From: Chloroflexota bacterium
GTDB taxonomy: Bacteria > Chloroflexota > Dehalococcoidia > DSGV01
Length of the DNA stretch: 41,182 nucleotides
NCBI GenBank assembly: GCA_021787985.1
Contig: JAJYLG010000024.1
Coordinates: 1 to 41,182 of the forward strand
Reading direction: 5' to 3'
The position numbers and the translations under genes are program-made. Shown here piece by piece: positions 22,021 to 30,624 of the stretch; positions within the stretch are counted from its first letter, which is position 1, and each line of letters starts with the position of its first letter. The notes below the pieces were generated by a model. That model ran no database searches. It worked only from the letters and a program-made list of their open reading frames with translations, and was not told where the DNA came from.

Positions 22021-23585
22021 GGACCCGTGAGGAACGCCTGGCCGCGCATGGTGGGTCCGCCGTTGCCGAGCCGCTTCGTCTGCATCGGCTGGCCCTTGCC
22101 GCAGTTCGGGATGGGCAGCAGCCGCAGGTCGCTGCCTACCGCATCGATCGAGCGGAAGAAATCATGCGTGCTCGAGGCGATGCCGCCGTCGCGGTAGAGC
22201 TGGCCGACCTCGCCGTTCCGCACCTCATACACCTTCATCGCGGTGATGCGGAAGTTCTCGCGCGACTCGGCGATGGAGGGGATGCGGTGGCCGACGACGT
22301 AGTAGCCGTGGCTCACCTCCTTCAGGATCTCGGCCGGGTCGCGGTCGCCCGCCGAGAAGAAGACGTTGCTCATGCGGATGAGCGGGACCATGGCGGCGTC
22401 GTTGGCGCGGGCCGAGCCGTTGGGCTCGGCGCCGAGCAGTGCCGCGGTCTGGCGCGAGTTCATGAAGCCGCGCAGCACTCCGCGGTCGATGAGCGTCACG
22501 CGCGTTGCCGGGGTGCCCTCGTGGTCGTAGACGTAGTGGCCGTAGCCGGGGGCGCGTGGGTCGGCGTAGGCGGTCACGAAGGGCGAGGCGACCTCGCGCC
22601 CGAGCATCGTATCGTTGGCGGAGCGCAGGAGCCAGGAGCGGCCGGCGTAGGCGGTCTCCATCTTGAGGGCGCGGTCGAGCTCGGTCGGATGACCGACGAC
22701 CTCGTGGGCGACGAGCGCGTTGAAGTGCGGGTCGGTTACCACCGTGACCGGGCGGTCCGTGGTCGGCGCGGGCGGCGCCACGCACAGCTCGGCGGCGTCG
22801 CGGGCAAGCGCCTCGGCGAACGTGCGCAGCGGCGGCTGGCGCATCAGCGGCTCGTCCACGCCGGCGACGGCGACCTCCCAGCCACGCTGGTGGCCGTGGG
22901 TGTCGTACAGCTCGACGGCGGCGTCGCCGACACCGACGACGTAAACGAAGCTCTCCGTGAACGCGAACCACTGGTCGAGCGCGGCGCCCTCCGAGCTGCA
23001 GAAACACTCGCGTTCCATCCAGGTGCCGGTCGCGACCATCGAGTAGCCGATGCGGGGGACGGCCGCGATGGCCGAGGCGACCTCGCGCACGAGTCCGGCC
23101 ACGGCCTCCAGCGGGACCGTCCGCGGGTCGACGCGGCAGTCTGGCTCCACGCGGGCCTGGTGCACCGCAACGGACGCCAGCGGCAGCTCGCGCAATGCGT
23201 CGGCCACCGCGCCGAGGTCACGTCGTGCGGCGGCACGGCGAGCGGCGTTGTGGCAGGCGCGCTCGTATGCCGCGGCCGTGAGCTCCGCGAGCAGGTCCGG
23301 GACGCGTCTGCGGTCGGCAGGTCCGAGCACGCGCGCGGCGAACCCCGGTGCCGCCTCGCTCTGGCCGGCGATCACCCGCACGCCGACGCTCCAACCGCTG
23401 TCCTCGGACGAAGAGCGCAGGCTGCCGTCCTCGCCCATGGCGCTGCGCGTCTCGCTCACGCTGAAGCGGGCGTCGCAGTAGCGCAGCAGGGGCCAGCGTC
23501 CGCCGGGAGCAGAGGCGTCGCCGCAGAACGCGGTGCCGGTGGGGACAACAGGGTCGAGGTCGGTGCACGCGATCCGCTCGCTCAT
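22017..23585 (-). CDS. TldD-like zinc metallopeptidase
   Basis: A 522-residue protein of the TldD family. The zinc motif HEVVGH (HExxxH) is at about residues 294-299 in FNALVAHEVVGHPTE. Downstream, GYGHYVYDHEGTPATRVTLI and RGVLRGFMNSRQTAALLG are typical TldD stretches, and VYEVRNGEVGQLYRDGGI lies near the C-terminus. With a TldE partner it forms a narrow-pore peptidase acting on extended peptides. The likely partner is the PmbA-like gene at 18826-20373. ATG 23583-23585 is chosen; a GTG 15 nt upstream is also possible. It lies 27 nt after a DUF2269 membrane protein gene and overlaps the acyltransferase gene by 4 nt. Confidence 0.9.
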   Translation of the reverse strand: MSERIACTDLDPVVPTGTAFCGDASAPGGRWPLLRYCDARFSVSETRSAMGEDGSLRSSSEDSGWSVGVRVIAGQSEAAPGFAARVLGPADRRRVPDLLAELTAAAYERACHNAARRAAARRDLGAVADALRELPLASVAVHQARVEPDCRVDPRTVPLEAVAGLVREVASAIAAVPRIGYSMVATGTWMERECFCSSEGAALDQWFAFTESFVYVVGVGDAAVELYDTHGHQRGWEVAVAGVDEPLMRQPPLRTFAEALARDAAELCVAPPAPTTDRPVTVVTDPHFNALVAHEVVGHPTELDRALKMETAYAGRSWLLRSANDTMLGREVASPFVTAYADPRAPGYGHYVYDHEGTPATRVTLIDRGVLRGFMNSRQTAALLGAEPNGSARANDAAMVPLIRMSNVFFSAGDRDPAEILKEVSHGYYVVGHRIPSIAESRENFRITAMKVYEVRNGEVGQLYRDGGIASSTHDFFRSIDAVGSDLRLLPIPNCGKGQPMQTKRLGNGGPTMRGQAFLTGP

Positions 23586-23612
23586 CCGTTTCTCTCTCAC
23601 ACGATGTAGCGC

Positions 23613-24080
23613 TCAGGCATGGACCGCGCCGAGCACGACCGCGGCGATCAGGCCGATACCGACGACCGACGCGACGACGGCGTAGAGCGGCTGCAGGGCG
23701 CGGAAGCCGGGGTTGACGACGCCGTTCTGCGCATTCCACATCGCGAGCTGTCGCAGCCGCAGCAGCCAACGGTCGGCCAGCGCGACCGAGATGGCGAAGG
23801 CGGCCAGTCCGATGACCTGCATGACGAAAAGCTCACCCGAGGCGGGGTCGAGCAGCCGCTGGTGGGTCTCGTACAGCAGGAACAGCCCGCTGATCACGGT
23901 CAGCAGGTAGCCGGGTACGACGAGCAAGAGGTTCGTCGTGTAGGCGGCGCGGTACGCGAAGGCGATCGTATCGAGCTTCTCTGACCGGCGGCCGAGCCCG
24001 GTGACCACGGCGATCGCCAGCAAGGGGCCCAGCCAGAGGGCGGCTCCGAGCAGGTGGAGCGCAAGCAGCGCCTCGCGCAC
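23613..24080 (-). CDS. DUF2269-type integral membrane protein
   Basis: A 155-residue protein with four membrane spans (about 5-25, 45-68, 85-103, 130-152). It starts with EALLALHLLGAALWLGP, whose His in the first span is typical of DUF2269 and of CopD-like membrane proteins, suggesting a heme or metal ligand, though this is not proven. Start is GTG 24078-24080 behind GGAGGTG at good spacing. It is the first gene of a minus-strand run with tldD and the acyltransferase. No function is known for the family. Confidence 0.75.
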   Translation of the reverse strand: MREALLALHLLGAALWLGPLLAIAVVTGLGRRSEKLDTIAFAYRAAYTTNLLLVVPGYLLTVISGLFLLYETHQRLLDPASGELFVMQVIGLAAFAISVALADRWLLRLRQLAMWNAQNGVVNPGFRALQPLYAVVASVVGIGLIAAVVLGAVHA

Positions 24081-24160
24081 GCGACACCTCCAGCCGATTG
24101 CTGGCGACAGTGTACAGGCAGGCCGGGCGGCGAATCAGCGCCGGCCGGTTTGGCATGGAC

Positions 24161-24194
24161 TGACCCCCGCCCCGGGCTACGCGGGCGGGGGTCA
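24161..24194. terminator. Strong 12-bp hairpin
   Basis: TGACCCCCGCCC (24161-24172), ten bases, GGGCGGGGGTCA (24183-24194): a perfect 12-bp stem downstream of the ferric-reductase-like gene and upstream of DUF2269. It lacks a T-run. It may end the upstream minus-strand transcript. Confidence 0.5.
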
Positions 24195-24230
24195 CACCAG
24201 GGGGAACACCAATGCGCCGAGTATCGCGAG

Positions 24231-24253
24231 CCTGCCCCCGCGCAGGCGGGGGC
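24231..24253 (+). repeat. Dispersed GC-rich palindrome, copy 4
   Basis: GCCCCCGC (24234-24241), loop GCAG, GCGGGGGC (24246-24253). It shares 19 identical bases with the minus-strand copy at 2195-2216. It begins 8 nt past the stop of the ferric-reductase-like gene. Confidence 0.6.
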
Positions 24254-24260
24254 GGCGCCG

Positions 24261-25217
24261 TCAGTCGTCGTGCGTCTCCTGTCCGTCGCGGTCGCGATCC
24301 GACTCACGCTCGTGCTCGGAGCCGCGGTCGTCGTAATAGCCGGGCGGCTGGCTCTGGAAGGGGCTTTGCTGCACGCTGGGGAGTCCGCTGGAAGGTACGG
24401 ACGCGACGGCAGCGCTCGCCGGCGATGTACCCGGCCCGCTGCGCCGCAGCGCCGCCGCGCTGATGGCCCCGCCCCCGAGCACCAGCGCAACGAGCGTCGC
24501 GGCGACCATCAGCCGCTTCGCGCCGCTGTCGGTCGCCAGCGTGAGCGCCTCGCGCACGCGCCGCGCCCCGCCCCGGCCGCGCGCGCCCAGGACGCGCAGG
24601 ACCGTGAGCGCCGTGACCGCCGCGGCCGCGGCCCAGTACACGAGCGCCAGCGGGCGTGTGGCGCTATCCGTTCCGGTGAATACCCCGTGCAGCGTCGCGA
24701 GCACGAACACCGCGAAGGTGAGGTAGTGAAGCTGGCGCCAGCGCTGGTAGCCGATGCGCGGGCGCCAGCGGAACGAGAGCTCGGTGAGGATGATGCCGTA
24801 GGCCGCCACGATTCCGAGCGCCGTCCACGCGGTCCGGTAGGAGGAAAGCCCCGGCAGCAGCACGTCGCGAAGCGAGAAGTGGACGAACTGGTCGGTGAGC
24901 AGGAAGGCCACGTGCAGCCCGACGAAGCCCAACGCGATCAGGGAGAGCAGCCGATGCGCCTCGGTCTGGACAGGGCGCGACATCAGGCGGTCCAGCGCGC
25001 GTGTGGCCACGCTGACGCCGAGCGCCGCGGCGACCGCAAGCGCCAGGTAGGCGACCACGCCGCTCGCACGAGCGCCGTACCAGGCGACGCGCGTGTTCGC
25101 GCCGAATGCGGCGGGGATACCGAACACGACGGCCGTGCCCACGGCCGTCACGGCGAGGGCGACGACAAGCGAGCGGACGACGGAGCGGCGGAACCCGGTG
25201 CGGTTCGAGTGGCTCAT
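24261..25217 (-). CDS. Ferric-reductase-like (YedZ/MsrQ type) heme membrane protein
   Basis: A 318-residue protein with about seven membrane spans and a polar tail. Histidine pairs sit in EAHRLLSLIALGFVGLHVAF and in RWRQLHYLTFAVFVLATLHG, spaced as in ferric reductase-like transmembrane domains that bind two hemes across the membrane (YedZ/MsrQ, FRE, NOX). No FAD or NAD(P)H domain is present, so it takes electrons from a partner. After the last span a long Ser/Pro/Gln-rich part ends in an Asp/Arg/His-rich tail (about 290-318), an unusual addition. ATG 25215-25217 is chosen; a GTG at 25238 would overlap the gene upstream. It follows a small exported protein gene by 10 nt. No msrP is next to it. 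Confidence 0.82.
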   Translation of the reverse strand: MSHSNRTGFRRSVVRSLVVALAVTAVGTAVVFGIPAAFGANTRVAWYGARASGVVAYLALAVAAALGVSVATRALDRLMSRPVQTEAHRLLSLIALGFVGLHVAFLLTDQFVHFSLRDVLLPGLSSYRTAWTALGIVAAYGIILTELSFRWRPRIGYQRWRQLHYLTFAVFVLATLHGVFTGTDSATRPLALVYWAAAAAVTALTVLRVLGARGRGGARRVREALTLATDSGAKRLMVAATLVALVLGGGAISAAALRRSGPGTSPASAAVASVPSSGLPSVQQSPFQSQPPGYYDDRGSEHERESDRDRDGQETHDD

Positions 25218-25227
25218 GCTCGCCGGC

Positions 25228-25527
25228 TCACGATGCACGGGACACGGTGTGCGACGGCATCAGCGGCACCGTGGGCGGAACGATGGTAGTCCCGGAGCCG
25301 AAGGGTGCCTGCTGGAGCTGACCCTGGCCGGGCAGGAGCTGGGAGCCCTGCGGAAGCAGGGCCGAGCCGCCGCCGGCGGACTGGGTATCGGGCGCCGCGA
25401 CGGTGGCGGAAGCTGTGGCTCCCGGCAGCGGGTGGGCGGAGATGAGCGCGTACGAGCCGGCGAAGGTCGCGGCGGCAAGGGCTGCCAGGGTGGCGGCGAC
25501 GGCGGTTTTCCGCTCGGAAGCAGTCAT
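25228..25527 (-). CDS. Small exported or membrane-anchored protein
   Basis: A 99-residue protein with a membrane segment at about 8-28 (TAVAATLAALAAATFAGSYA) and then a Ser/Pro/Gln/Gly-rich region without cysteines or motifs. The PQ-rich style resembles the tail of the ferric-reductase-like protein encoded next. ATG 25525-25527 has GAGGTG six bases upstream. It is probably the first gene of the two-gene operon. A role as an anchored periplasmic-side partner is only a guess. A small AAACG/CGTTT dyad lies upstream at 25602-25619. Confidence 0.6.
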   Translation of the reverse strand: MTASERKTAVAATLAALAAATFAGSYALISAHPLPGATASATVAAPDTQSAGGGSALLPQGSQLLPGQGQLQQAPFGSGTTIVPPTVPLMPSHTVSRAS

Positions 25528-25829
25528 GATTTTCACCTCGGCCGCTGGGGCTCGATCTCATGTTCGGGCCGGGTGGCCGCCGCAGGTGTGAAGCGGCCCC
25601 TAAACGTCTCCCAGCGTTTCGCGAGTGAGGTCCGCGGCGGATGGCTCGCACGGCAGCCAGCGGAGGCCGGCCTGGCGGGCACGCTGAGGCGCACGCGCTC
25701 TCCCGCTGTTGGCCGCTCCACGTCGGGCGGGAGGCGCAGACGCAGCGGACGCGGTCCGGACAGCCGGCCGGTTGGCGGCGAGGACGCGGGACGCGGGGTA
25801 TCCTGCTGTTACGGGAGGGGTGGGGACTG

Positions 25830-27073
25830 ATGGCGCTGCCGCTGGAAGGAATCCGCGTTCTCGACATGACCATCTGGCAGCAGGGCACGTATGGTGCGGC
25901 CATGCTGGCGGACATGGGCGCCGACGTGATCAAGGTCGAAGGCCCCGACTCGCCGGATCCAGGCCGGGGGCTGCAACACGCCGAGGGCCTGCCGCCGGGC
26001 GTGAGCCCGTACTTCGAGGCGCACAACCGCAACAAGCGCGGCATCGTGGTAGACGCGAAGCACGCGCAGGGGCGCCAGGTCCTGCTGCGTCTGGCGAGCA
26101 CCACGGACGTGTTCGTCCAGAACATGCGCAAAGGCGTGGCCGAGCGGCTGGGCCTCGGCTACGACGACCTGCGCGCGGTCAACCCGCGGATCATCTACGC
26201 TTCGGCGAGCGGCTACGGCGACCTGGGGCCGGAACGTGAGCTGCCATCGATGGACATCATGGCGCAGGCGCGGGGCGGGCTGATGAGCGTGGTCGGCGGC
26301 CCGGACGACCCGCCGTTCTCCGCGCCGGTGGGGTTGGCGGACCAGGTGGGGGCGATGTGGCTCGCCTACGGCATCATGGTCGCCCTCTTCCACCGCGAAC
26401 GGACGGGGGAGGCCCAGGCGGTCGACTGCTCGCTGCTGGGCGGCCAGGTGGCGCTGCAGAGCTTCAACATCGGCGTGTACCTGGCGAGCGGGCAACCGCC
26501 GCAGCGACGCCCACGCACGGAGGCCCAGCCACTCTGGAACATGTACCGTTGCGCCGATGGCCGCTGGCTGGTGATCGGTCTGCCTCAGGGCGACCGCTGG
26601 TGGGCCGGCCTGTGCGCGGCGCTCGAGCTCGATCACCTGGCCGACGACCCGCGGTTCTGCTCTCTCCTGGCGCGCTCGCAGAACAACCGCGAGCTCATCG
26701 CGGTTCTTGACGAACGCTTCGCCGGGTTGCCCGCGACGAGTGGGTGCGGCGGCTGAGCGACCGCGGGCTGATGTGCGCCCCGGTGAACGACTACGCCGAG
26801 GTGGCCGAGGACATCCAGGTGCGGGCCAACGAGTACGTGGTCGAGGTCGACCATCCCGTGCTGGGACGCACGCGCGTGGTAAACACGCCGGTCCGTCTCT
26901 CGAAGACACCGGGCGGGATCCGCCGCTGCGCGCCCGAGTTCGACCAGCACACGGAGCAGGTGCTGCTGGAGGCCGGCTTCGGCTGGGACGAGGTGGCGCG
27001 GCTGCGGGCGGCGGGCGCCATCGGCTCGCGGGCGGCCGGTGATAGACTGGTGCCCGAGGGGATGGGGCAGTGA
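25830..27073 (+). pseudogene. Class III (CaiB/BaiF) CoA-transferase with one-base frameshift
   Basis: Read through the frameshift this is a protein of about 413 residues, normal for formyl-CoA transferase relatives. It starts with LEGIRVLDMTIWQQGTYGAA and GADVIKVEGPDSPDPGR. The catalytic Asp is in SMDIMAQARGGLMSVVGG, equivalent to Asp169 of FRC. At 26730-26733 the frame breaks: the first frame ends soon after in a TGA at 26754-26756, while the next frame continues RDEWVRRLSDRGLMCAPVND, the expected sequence. One extra C in the CCC run would restore it. This may be a real mutation or a sequencing error. ATG 25830 follows GGGAGGGGTGGGG. The glutaredoxin gene overlaps its stop by 4 nt. Confidence 0.88.
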
Positions 27074-27282
27074 GCGGCCTGGTGATCTATACGCTCGGCA
27101 ACTGTCCCACCTGCGCCCGGGCGAAGGCCGACCTCGACGCCGCCGGCGTTCCCTACGAGGAGCGCCGGGTCGATCAGTCGGTCGAGTACTGGGAACAAGC
27201 GACCGAGCTCGCCATCACCGTTCCGATCCTCGTGCGCGAGGATGGCCGGCTGGAGGTCGGATGGAAGGGCGAGACCGGCTGA
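27070..27282 (+). CDS. Glutaredoxin-like protein
   Basis: A 70-residue protein with a glutaredoxin fold: VIYTLGNCPTCARAKADLD has a CPTC active site at Cys12 and Cys15, and ITVPILVREDGRLEVGW has the Val-Pro cis-proline and the strand that follows. It is cytoplasmic and shorter than E. coli Grx3 (about 82). It may reduce protein disulfides using glutathione or another thiol; many bacteria of this type lack glutathione, so the donor is uncertain. The start GTG overlaps the stop of the CoA-transferase gene (GTGA), so it is translated with it. Confidence 0.85.
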   Translation: MSGLVIYTLGNCPTCARAKADLDAAGVPYEERRVDQSVEYWEQATELAITVPILVREDGRLEVGWKGETG

Positions 27283-27394
27283 GACATCGCTTAGCGGGCC
27301 GTGGGCTCGCCTCGCAGGCTGCACGGGCGCAGGCGCCTCCCAGGCCGCGCCGGGTCGCGCGGCGCTCCCATGGCATGCACGCTCGATGCGCAAT

Positions 27395-27426
27395 CGGCGG
27401 CCCGTCGCAAGCTCGGCGGGCCGCCG
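27395..27426. promoter_or_regulatory. 10-bp stem-loop in the cysS leader
   Basis: CGGCGGCCCG (27395-27404), twelve bases, CGGGCCGCCG (27417-27426): a perfect stem about 38 nt before the CysRS start. It could end the upstream transcript or act in the leader. No T-box sequence (AGGGTGG) was found. Confidence 0.45.
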
Positions 27427-27463
27427 CGCATCGTGTGGCGGTTGCGCCCCGCGACAGGCGACG

Positions 27464-29638
27464 ATGACGGTGAGACTCCACAACACGCTGACGCGCACGC
27501 GCGAGGTGTTCGCGCCGGCACGGCCCGGCGCCGTGCACATGTACTCGTGCGGTCCGACGGTGTACCGGTACGTCCACCTCGGCAACCTGCGCACGTATCT
27601 GATGTCGGACTGGGTCAAGCGGGTACTGCTCGCCAGTGACTACCGGGTACGTCACGTGATCAACATCACGGACGTCGGTCACATGCGCCAGGACGTGGTC
27701 GATCGCGGCGAGGACAAGGTGATCGCGCAAGCGCTGCGCGAAGGCAGGACGCCGCAGGAGATCACCGCGTTCTACACGCAGGCGTTTCTCGATGATCTCG
27801 CCGCCCTCGACATCCTGCCCGCCGACCACTACCCGCGCGCCACCGAGTACGTGCCGCAGATGATCGCGGTCGTGGAGCGTCTGCTGCGGCGCGGGCTGGC
27901 GTACGACGTGAACGGGACGATCTACTTCGACGTGGGCCGCTTTCCGGAGTACGGGCGGCTGTCCGGCACCTACGGCCGGCGGCTTCTGGAAGGCGTGCGC
28001 GGCGAGCTCGACCCGGGCAAGCACGACACGCGGGACTTCGCCCTGTGGAAGCGCGCCGAGCCAGGCCGGGTGATGAAATGGGCCAGCCCGTGGGGCGAAG
28101 GCTTCCCCGGCTGGCACATCGAGTGCACGGCGATGAGCACCAGCATCCTCGGCTACCCGGTCGACATCCACTCCGGCGGCGTGGACAACATCTTCCCCCA
28201 TCACGAGGACGAGCTGGCGCAGAGCGAGGGCGCGTTCGGGCCGGGCTTCGTCAACTACTGGCTGCACGGGCAGCACCTGTTGGTGGACGGCCTCAAGATG
28301 GCGAAGTCCACCGGCAACACGTACACGCTGGCCGACCTGCGCGCACGTGGCTACGACCCGCTCGCCTTCCGCTATCTCTGCATGACGGTCCGCTATCGGG
28401 CGCGGCTCAACTTCACCTTCCGGGCGCTACGCGGGGCGCAGCGGGCGCTGGATCGGCTGCGGCGCGCTGTCGCGGTGGGAATGGCGCCGGGCCCGCTTCC
28501 GACCGAGCTCAGCCCGGCCGCGGTCGCCGCCCGTAACGCGGTGTGGGAAGCGGCCGGCGACGACCTCAACCTGCCGCGCGCGCTTTCCGCGGCGTGGTCG
28601 TTGGCGATGGGCGGCGCGCTCGACCCGCGCGAGACCGCGGCGATCTTGCTCGACGCCGACCGACTGTTCGGGCTGCGGTTGCTGGAGGCTGCCGCCGGCG
28701 CGTTGGCGCTCCCGACCGAGGTCGCTCGGCTGGCGGCCGGTCGCGAGGCGGCGCGCGCCGCGGGCGACCACGCGACGTCGGACCGCGCGCGCGCCGATCT
28801 CGTGGAACGGGGCTACGAGGTCGAGGACCTGCGGCCGCGCACCGTCGTGCTGCGACGCTTCCCCGGCCCGCCGCGCGAGGAGCGCTTCGTCACTCGCAGC
28901 GCCGACGTGGCGGACCTGCGCGGCGAGCCGTCCTCTTGCGACGTCACGGTGGCCGTCGTGGGGCGCGATGTGCGCGACGAGGTGCTGCGGGCCGTGCGCT
29001 CCGCGCTGCGGCACCCGCCCGCGGGACGAAGCCTCGAGCTGATCGTCGTCGACGCTGGCTCGACCGACGGCACGGCGGAGGCGGTCCGCGCCCTCGCTGA
29101 CCGGCGGGTGCGAGTCTTCGAGGCGGACCACGACCTGGGGGCCGCGGCGGCGCGCAACGTGGCGCTTCGACAGGCGCGCGGCGCGCATGTCGTCATCTTC
29201 GAGCCGTGGATCGAGCTGACCGGCGACGCGCTCTCGCCGCTGATGCGGGCGCTGGAAGACCCGGGCGTGGGCATCGCCGGCCCGTTTGGCCTGCGCACGG
29301 CGGACATGCACCACTTCGAGCCGGCCCCCGCAGGTGAGGTGGACGCCGTCGAGCTGTACTTGATGGCGTTGCGACGAGATACGTTGCGTCGCGCCGGCCT
29401 GATGGACGAGCACTATCGCTTCTACCGCAACCTCGACATCGACTACTCGTTCGCGGTGCGCGCACGGGGATTGCGGGCGGTCGCGATCGGCGGCCTGCCG
29501 TTGGTTCGCCACCCGCACCGCGCCTGGGAGTCGCTGAGCGAGGAGGAGCGCGCCGAGCGCTCGAAGCGCAACTTCGACCGCTTGCTCAGGCGCTGGCGGC
29601 ATCGCCCCGCCGGGGGCGGATTGCGCGCGGTCCCCTAA
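27464..29638 (+). CDS. cysS: Cysteinyl-tRNA synthetase fused to a GT2-like glycosyltransferase domain
   Basis: A 724-residue fusion. Residues 1-480 form a CysRS that charges tRNA-Cys: zinc ligands Cys29 (YSCGPTVY), Cys221 (WHIECTAM) and His246/His247 (FPHHEDE), the HIGH-class HLGN at 38-41 and KMSKS as KMAKS at 278-282. A linker of about 10 residues follows. From Cys492 to the end is a family 2 glycosyltransferase-like domain with [18 protein letters not shown], then [15 protein letters not shown]. Where GT2 enzymes have the metal-binding D-x-D, this has FEPWIEL, so sugar transfer may be lost. The reading frame is continuous, without stop or restart signals. Start ATG 27464 is where CysRS similarity begins; its ribosome site is weak. 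I do not know of a characterised CysRS with such a tail. Confidence 0.93.
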   Translation: MTVRLHNTLTRTREVFAPARPGAVHMYSCGPTVYRYVHLGNLRTYLMSDWVKRVLLASDYRVRHVINITDVGHMRQDVVDRGEDKVIAQALREGRTPQEITAFYTQAFLDDLAALDILPADHYPRATEYVPQMIAVVERLLRRGLAYDVNGTIYFDVGRFPEYGRLSGTYGRRLLEGVRGELDPGKHDTRDFALWKRAEPGRVMKWASPWGEGFPGWHIECTAMSTSILGYPVDIHSGGVDNIFPHHEDELAQSEGAFGPGFVNYWLHGQHLLVDGLKMAKSTGNTYTLADLRARGYDPLAFRYLCMTVRYRARLNFTFRALRGAQRALDRLRRAVAVGMAPGPLPTELSPAAVAARNAVWEAAGDDLNLPRALSAAWSLAMGGALDPRETAAILLDADRLFGLRLLEAAAGALALPTEVARLAAGREAARAAGDHATSDRARADLVERGYEVEDLRPRTVVLRRFPGPPREERFVTRSADVADLRGEPSSCDVTVAVVGRDVRDEVLRAVRSALRHPPAGRSLELIVVDAGSTDGTAEAVRALADRRVRVFEADHDLGAAAARNVALRQARGAHVVIFEPWIELTGDALSPLMRALEDPGVGIAGPFGLRTADMHHFEPAPAGEVDAVELYLMALRRDTLRRAGLMDEHYRFYRNLDIDYSFAVRARGLRAVAIGGLPLVRHPHRAWESLSEEERAERSKRNFDRLLRRWRHRPAGGGLRAVP

Positions 29639-29860
29639 GCCGGCGTTCCAGGGGAAGGCTGTCGTCGGCGTTGCACCTCGTCGACGAGGATGCGCGTGAG
29701 CAAGGCGGCCCTGGGAGAGGCGAAGCCGGAGCCGAGCGAAGCGCCGGGCGCGCCATTCGGTTGCTCGCCGTGGCCGATGCCCTGGAGACGGATGCGCTGG
29801 AGTGCGGCCCCGGAGGTATCGCCTCCAGCGTCGTGAGGGAGAACGCACGTCGGGGAGTCT

Positions 29861-29874
29861 TCTGATGATAGAAT
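29861..29874 (+). promoter_or_regulatory. Extended -10 promoter of the toxin-antitoxin pair
   Basis: TGATAGAAT (29866-29874) has the TGn extension before TAGAAT, and lies about 40 nt before the antitoxin start. No clear -35 is seen. In the 276-bp gap before it there is a small GGAGG-TATCG-CCTCC dyad at 29814-29828 but no gene. Confidence 0.45.
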
Positions 29875-29914
29875 AGGTCATGATGGTCAAGTCGTCCAAC
29901 AGCGAGGCAGCGCA

Positions 29915-30217
29915 GTGGCCAAAAGGATAAGCGCCGCTCAGGCGAAGGCACATCTCTCGGACCTCATGGCGCAGGTGGGCTATGGAGGCGAGCACTACGT
30001 CATCGAGCGCCGAGGCAAGCCCCTGGCCGCGCTGGTCAGCATCGCAGACCTGGAGTGGCTGCAACAGGGGCGCGCGAGCGCGGCGCGACCACAAGGCGCC
30101 CTCGCCATCGTCGGCGCGTGGCGAGATGTCGATGACCGGGACCTGGACGCCCTGACCGCCGAGATCTACTCGGAGCGCGCCCGGGATACGGGCCGGCCGG
30201 TGCCCTTCGTGGCCTGA
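29915..30217 (+). CDS. Phd/YefM-type antitoxin
   Basis: A 100-residue antitoxin. The N-terminal DNA-binding part has RISAAQAKAHLSDLMAQVGY, and VIERRGKPLAALVSIADLEW is the Phd/YefM strand-turn motif (T-R-R-G-K-P-x-A-x-L-V). The C-terminal third is acidic (AWRDVDDRDLDALTAEIYSE) and should wrap the toxin. It probably represses its own promoter and neutralises the PIN toxin. Start GTG 29915 has a GAGG site six bases upstream. Its TGA overlaps the toxin ATG by one base, a usual arrangement. Confidence 0.88.
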   Translation: MAKRISAAQAKAHLSDLMAQVGYGGEHYVIERRGKPLAALVSIADLEWLQQGRASAARPQGALAIVGAWRDVDDRDLDALTAEIYSERARDTGRPVPFVA

Positions 30218-30624
30218 TGTACCTGCTGGACACGGACATCCTGAGCAACCTCCTGCGGCGGGCTCCGTCGACAGCCTTGATTGCCAAGCTCGCCTCGGTG
30301 CCGCCGGAGCAGCAGTTCACCTCCAGCATCACCCTGGGAGAGCTCGTCTACGGCGCGCATCGCTTGACGGAACGCACCGCCGCTCTGCTCCAGTGCCTCG
30401 ACGAGACGTTGCTGCCCAACCTGCCCGTACTCCCCTTCGACGCTTCCGCCGCGCGTCGCTACGGCGAGACCAGGGCCGAGCTGGAGCGACGGGGAACGCC
30501 GATCGGCGACGCCAACCTGCGCATCGCGGCGATAGCTCTGGACCATGACCTTACCGTCGTCACGGGGAATGTCCGCCATTTCGAGAAGGTCCCCGGTCTG
30601 CCGGTCGAGAACTGGCTGGACTGA
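30217..30624 (+). CDS. VapC-type PIN-domain ribonuclease toxin
   Basis: A 135-residue PIN-domain toxin. The acidic active-site residues are visible: MYLLDTDILSNLL (Asp5 and Asp7), GELVYGAHR (Glu), and GDANLRIAAIALDHDLTVVT, with the Asp of the third motif and the HDLTVVTGN..HF end motif. VapC toxins cut tRNA or rRNA and slow growth when the antitoxin is lost. It is coupled to the antitoxin gene by a one-base overlap. Nothing suggests truncation. The 160-bp stretch after it holds no gene that I can support. Confidence 0.9.
   Translation: MYLLDTDILSNLLRRAPSTALIAKLASVPPEQQFTSSITLGELVYGAHRLTERTAALLQCLDETLLPNLPVLPFDASAARRYGETRAELERRGTPIGDANLRIAAIALDHDLTVVTGNVRHFEKVPGLPVENWLD

Noticed and set aside
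25602-25619. ECF sigma promoter before the small exported protein
   Set aside because: The AAACG/CGTTT halves are too close together for -35 and -10 elements; left as a small dyad only.
27283-27463. T-box riboswitch upstream of cysS
   Set aside because: No AGGGTGG-type T-box sequence or antiterminator pairing was found.
29875-29935. A 16-codon frame (MMVKSSNSEAAQWPKG) just after the toxin-antitoxin promoter
   Set aside because: It ends inside the antitoxin gene in another frame and has no ribosome site; a chance frame is the simplest explanation.
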